This document shows positions 60,935 to 64,000 of a stretch of DNA of 64,000 bases, one piece after another. The stretch covers positions 1-64,000 of the forward strand of contig JAILAR010000066.1 of NCBI GenBank assembly GCA_024681515.1, given 5' to 3'. Source of the DNA: Eubacterium sp. Its GTDB lineage: Bacteria > Bacillota > Clostridia > Lachnospirales > Lachnospiraceae. Position numbers and translations under genes: made by a program. Each line of letters starts with the position of its first letter. Position 1 is the first letter of the stretch. The notes below the pieces were generated by a model. The model made no database searches. It was not told where the DNA came from and worked only from the letters and a program-made list of their open reading frames with translations.

Positions 60935-61792
60935 CTATATCACCGCCTGATAGATCTCTCTCGTAACATCCGCCTTGTTCATGGTATAAATGTGGATCCC
61001 CCTGATCCCGTGCTTCATCAGATCATCCACCTGCCGGATGGCATATTCGATACCGGCCTGCCGCATGCCTTCCGGATTCTCGGAGTACTTTGCGATCAGA
61101 TTTGACAGTTCCGTCGGAACGGAAGAACCGGAGAGCGACACGCTGGTTCCAAGCTGGTTAACCTTGGTGATAGGCATGATCCCCGCATGGAGCTCTGCCG
61201 CGATCCCATAGCGGTCCAGATTCTCACGGAACCGGTAAAACTTCTCATTGTCGAAGAACATCTGCGTGATCAGCTCACTGACCCCAAGGTCGCATTTTTC
61301 TTTCAGGAACCGGAGATCCGTCTCCACATCCGGAGATTCCGGATGCTTCTCCGGATAGCAGGCAGCTGCGATCCGAAAATCTCCGAACGCCTTGATCCCT
61401 TTGATCAGGTCAGAGGCATAACGATATTCCCGCGCCTCAAACTCTTCCTCTGACATCGCTCTCGGCTTATCACCGCGAAGAGCCAGGATCCGTCGAACAG
61501 CCTTCTTCTGAAGCTCCTGCAGCCGCTCATCCAGGCTTTCCGAAGTCATTCCGACCGCCGTCATATGTGCAAGAGCCTCCACATCACAAACATTCTGGAT
61601 GTAGGATGCGATCTTTGCCGTCTTCTTGCTGTTGCTCCCTCCGGCTCCGTAGGTCACACTGATGAAATCCGGCTTCAGGTCCTCGATGGCATCCAGGGTC
61701 TGGAAGATCTCATACATATCATCATCCCGTTTCGGAGGGAATACCTCGCAGGAGAATTCGATCTCCTCTCCCGTGTATTTGTTCTGAATCAT
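60935..61792 (-). CDS. metF: 5,10-methylenetetrahydrofolate reductase
   Basis: Flavoenzyme that reduces methylene-THF to methyl-THF for methionine synthesis. The 285-aa protein has CEVFPPKRDDDMYEIFQ, DFISVTYGAGGS, HMTAVGMTSESLDERL, RRILALRGDKP, ITQMFFDN and HAGIMPITKVNQL, a full MTHFR barrel. A zinc-finger extension typical of acetogen MetV/MetF pairs is not seen. The leader contains near-repeats of ACACGTTTTCC (about 61833-61864). Confidence 0.96.
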   Translation of the reverse strand: MIQNKYTGEEIEFSCEVFPPKRDDDMYEIFQTLDAIEDLKPDFISVTYGAGGSNSKKTAKIASYIQNVCDVEALAHMTAVGMTSESLDERLQELQKKAVRRILALRGDKPRAMSEEEFEAREYRYASDLIKGIKAFGDFRIAAACYPEKHPESPDVETDLRFLKEKCDLGVSELITQMFFDNEKFYRFRENLDRYGIAAELHAGIMPITKVNQLGTSVSLSGSSVPTELSNLIAKYSENPEGMRQAGIEYAIRQVDDLMKHGIRGIHIYTMNKADVTREIYQAVI

Positions 61793-61907
61793 TTTAATCT
61801 CCGTTATATTTCCAGCATTTTATTTGACTTATTCAACACGTTTTCCAACGCGTTTTTCCGACACGCGGTATCCAATCTGATTATGCTTTCCGGCAAACGA
61901 TATCGCG

Positions 61908-62333
61908 TCAGATCGGCGCATCCTCCACACATTGCAGCATATTCTCATAAATCTCCGGGAATCGCTTCTTCATGTTCATCGGCCGAAAGTCCGCATCCAC
62001 AAAGGCATGACTGGTCTCTGCCGTATGAAGCAGCTGCCCCTCCAAACTGCGGATCTCATATTTCAAAGTGAAACGTACCGGCGTCAGCCGCACGATATGC
62101 GGATAGATGTTGACCGTATCGCCGAAATGCAGTGCAAAGGTGTAGTAATCGTGCAGTTCCAGCACCGGAATTATGATCCCCAGTTCCTCCATCTTCGCAT
62201 AGGGCAGTCCCACCTGTTCCATCAGATCCAGCCGGGCTTCCTCCAGATATCTTGCATAATTCGAATGATGCACCACCTGCATCTGATCGGTTTCGTAATA
62301 GTTGATTTTCCTTCTGTATGGCTTTATCTCCAT
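61908..62333 (-). CDS. Acyl-CoA thioesterase, 4HBT/YbgC-like hot-dog protein
   Basis: A 141-aa thioesterase. The active-site stretch YYETDQMQVVHHSNYARYLEEAR has the catalytic Asp of the 4-hydroxybenzoyl-CoA/YbgC group. The ATG at 62333 (MEIKPYRRKI) has GAGG upstream; an upstream ATG would add 14 residues that are not typical. It could hydrolyse short-chain acyl-CoA; the true substrate is not predictable. It follows the coiled-coil gene by 73 bp. Confidence 0.92.
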   Translation of the reverse strand: MEIKPYRRKINYYETDQMQVVHHSNYARYLEEARLDLMEQVGLPYAKMEELGIIIPVLELHDYYTFALHFGDTVNIYPHIVRLTPVRFTLKYEIRSLEGQLLHTAETSHAFVDADFRPMNMKKRFPEIYENMLQCVEDAPI

Positions 62334-62406
62334 GATGACCTCAAATAATAAATCCCATTTAAATAAACTTCCCAAACACCGCCGTCATTCTGACATCATT
62401 CCCGCA

Positions 62407-63303
62407 TCACTCTGACATTTTGGGCGGCCGGATCGGAGTCTTCGGCCGATCTGTCCGAACCGGCGTACGATCCGGATTGATAGGTTCTCTCTCCGTCATC
62501 GGATTCGGCGAAGGATCCAGCATCACAGGAGTCCGGTCTTCCTTCGGCTGCTCCACGCCGGAATTTACAGTGGTCAGATCCGAATCAAAGCGGATCTCCA
62601 TCTGCGTCTGTTTTTCTTTTTCGATCGCCTTCTGCTTCTCCTTCTCCCGATACAATTCCATCGAAAGGAGTTGCGACAGTTCCACGATCTGGGCGTACCG
62701 GTCTTCCTTTGAAAGAGAATTCAGCGAATGCAGAAGCTCCGTTTTGTTGTCCGTAATGGCATCCATTTTTTCCTTCAGCATGATCTGCATCAGCTTGTAT
62801 TCCTGCTCCAGCTTATCATACGCATCCGCCAGAAGATGATCCACCTCCGTAAGCATTTCATCCGTATAAATGAGTGACGCAGCATAGATATCCCCCGCGG
62901 TCCGGAGTGCTTTTCTCTCTTCCGCGCTCATTTCCGACGGCGAGTAATTCAGAGGTTCTCCATCCCTTCGTTTGGTCACTCGGATCCGGCTGGAACTTTT
63001 CTCTGCCTCGAAAATGATCTGGTCCGCTTTCTTCTTCGCATCACTCAGAATCTTAGCCCGCTTATCCGTCACTTCCCGGAAAGCCTTCATCTCCTCCGTG
63101 ACATTTCCTTCCAGCTGATCCAGCAGTTCCAGTAATTCCGCCCTGCTGAGTACCACCTTGGACTGCTGAAGCGGGAAGCTCTGTCCTTCGATCACCATCT
63201 TTTTCAGTTTATCTATCATCGCCACGGAACGATCTATCTTCATGGCCGCTTCCATGGTCGCATCCATATTTTTTTCGGTAGTTTTTTCCGTAGATTTATC
63301 CAT
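62407..63303 (-). CDS. Coiled-coil protein encoded downstream of ftsZ, function unknown
   Basis: A 298-aa soluble, highly charged protein. Two coiled-coil regions are likely: about residues 40-110 (RAELLELLDQLEGNVTEEMK and RAKILSDAKKKADQIIFEAE) and 150-250 (YDKLEQEYKLMQIMLKEKMD and MELYREKEKQKAIEKEKQTQ), followed by a Pro/Arg/Thr-rich tail (NPDRTPVRTDRPKTPIRPP). The ADQIIFEAEKSSSRI stretch resembles DivIVA-type or ATP-synthase b-type helices. It may bind to the division machinery given ftsZ upstream, but this is inference. The start is uncertain: 63303 has better spacing from AAGGA than 63315. Confidence 0.75.
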   Translation of the reverse strand: MDKSTEKTTEKNMDATMEAAMKIDRSVAMIDKLKKMVIEGQSFPLQQSKVVLSRAELLELLDQLEGNVTEEMKAFREVTDKRAKILSDAKKKADQIIFEAEKSSSRIRVTKRRDGEPLNYSPSEMSAEERKALRTAGDIYAASLIYTDEMLTEVDHLLADAYDKLEQEYKLMQIMLKEKMDAITDNKTELLHSLNSLSKEDRYAQIVELSQLLSMELYREKEKQKAIEKEKQTQMEIRFDSDLTTVNSGVEQPKEDRTPVMLDPSPNPMTEREPINPDRTPVRTDRPKTPIRPPKMSE

Positions 63304-63385
63304 AATACCATCCATCCTTTACTATCATACAGTCAAAAACAGACAGTTGTATTCTACTACAAAAGCACCCAAATGGAAAGAGAAA

Positions 63386-63421
63386 ACGGGAGGAGGATTC
63401 CCTGGGGAATCTTCCTCCCGT
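63386..63421 (-). terminator. Rho-independent terminator of ftsZ
   Basis: A 15-bp stem with one G-U pair (63386-63400/63407-63421) and 6-nt loop; the minus strand continues TTTTCTCTTTCC. Confidence 0.85.
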
Positions 63422-63432
63422 GATGCTTATGA

Positions 63433-63469
63433 ATATCGTATGATAATAATATCGTATACTATATCGTAT
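63433..63469. repeat. Three copies of ATATCGTAT after ftsZ
   Basis: Exact 9-mers at 63433-63441, 63449-63457 and 63461-63469, with a related inverted TTACGAT just after. They lie between the ftsZ stop and its terminator. Purpose unknown. Confidence 0.5.
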
Positions 63470-63484
63470 GATCTTACGATCCGA

Positions 63485-64000
63485 TCAGCCTCTCTTCAGG
63501 AAATCCGGGATCTTAATTCCCTGGCTGCCGGACTTCATCGGCGGAACCGGATTATCTGCAATCGGATCTGCTGCGGGTGCACTCTCCGTCGGTGCCGGAG
63601 TTACGGGAACTGCAGCTACCTTCGGTGTCGGAGCGGCTGCCTGCGGCTGATTCAGGTTAATACCAAGCGGGATCGGCTGTGCTCCGGTCTTCGGCTTCGC
63701 TGTGAACGTCGGATTCTTTACTACGGGTTCCGAAAAACTCGGTGTCTTTACCGTCTGCGGCTGCGGCTTTCTGGTCGGTGCAGAGATCCTTCCGCCCTTT
63801 CCGTCTTCCTCCAGACCGGTTGCAATGATGGTGATGCTTACATCTTCACTGGTCACATCATTGTCAACGGTACCGAAGATAATATTTGCCTCGTCGCCGG
63901 CCTGCTCTGACAGGTAGGTGATTGCATCGTATGCCTCTACGATTCCCACATTTCCGGAGAAGTTTACAATGATATCGGATGCACCGCTCACTGTGGTCTC
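63485..64000 (-). CDS. ftsZ: Cell division protein FtsZ, C-terminal part
   Basis: Tubulin-like GTPase that forms the division ring; only the last 171 residues are inside the window, the 5' end lies beyond 64000. The visible part has the end of the C-terminal domain (SDIIVNFSGNVGIVEAYDAI, ANIIFGTVDNDVTSEDVSIT, IIATGLEED), a Pro/Ala-rich linker of about 85 residues, and the conserved C-terminal peptide IKIPDFLKRG that binds FtsA and SepF-type partners. The GTP-binding part cannot be checked here. Confidence 0.95.
   Translation of the reverse strand, partial: ETTVSGASDIIVNFSGNVGIVEAYDAITYLSEQAGDEANIIFGTVDNDVTSEDVSITIIATGLEEDGKGGRISAPTRKPQPQTVKTPSFSEPVVKNPTFTAKPKTGAQPIPLGINLNQPQAAAPTPKVAAVPVTPAPTESAPAADPIADNPVPPMKSGSQGIKIPDFLKRG

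Overview
The window looks like chromosomal DNA from an anaerobic Firmicute, most likely a Lachnospiraceae-type clostridium (inference). The reasons are an Rnf complex in the order C-D-G-E-A-B with its ApbE/NusG-II/Gx accessory genes, a type II fatty-acid operon that uses FabK, L-lactate dehydrogenase, a ClpC-type unfoldase, and small proteins of the kind common in that family. I found no rRNA, tRNA, CRISPR array, prophage or transposase. Genes are densely packed and mostly on the minus strand, often with 4-bp stop/start overlaps.

Layout. 1-10.4 kb (minus): a long operon acpP-accD-accA-fabK-fabD-fabG-fabF-fabZ-marR(fabT-like)-relQ-like-response regulator-histidine kinase. It has a clear sigma-A promoter and palindromes ahead of acpP. 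Divergent from it (10.6-13.6 kb, plus) are an acyl-CoA synthetase-like gene and a second ketoacyl-ACP synthase. 13.6-24.4 kb (minus): a GldF/GldG-like gliding-type ABC system, exonuclease III, lactate dehydrogenase, a membrane protein, a lipoprotein, yajC, tgt and an HtrA protease. 24.6-33.3 kb: two ABC-2 type exporter operons on the plus strand, separated by an NlpC/P60-like surface protein and an AraC regulator. 33.4-41.4 kb (minus): Rnf operon, then nrdR, an IMPACT-family protein, a YgjP-like metallopeptidase and a UPF0340 protein. 41.6-52.6 kb: Rnf flavinylation accessory genes (apbE, NusG-II, Gx) with a glgX inserted, Nudix, ABC-F, radA, a MuiA-like protein, and two remnants of GGDEF genes. 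52.7-58.3 kb: clpC and purM-purN-purD. 58.5-64 kb: a LacI-type ligand-binding/GGDEF fusion, metF, a thioesterase, a coiled-coil protein and the 3' end of ftsZ.

The most unusual feature is not a gene. At least 13 gaps carry a repeated, structured element (family A). It always has the same orientation as the gene just downstream, ends at that gene's ribosome-binding site, and shows compensatory base changes in two stems. Four gaps also carry palindromic modules (family C) in which a hairpin keeps its geometry (12-bp stem, 7-nt loop) while its sequence differs widely between copies. A shorter inverted repeat (family B) fills several gaps in the fab and pur operons. Other points of interest are an RnfD-RnfG fusion with an internal Shine-Dalgarno/ATG, an RnfE with a cysteine-bearing tail, the alarmone synthetase inside the fab operon, and the sugar-binding-type diguanylate cyclase.
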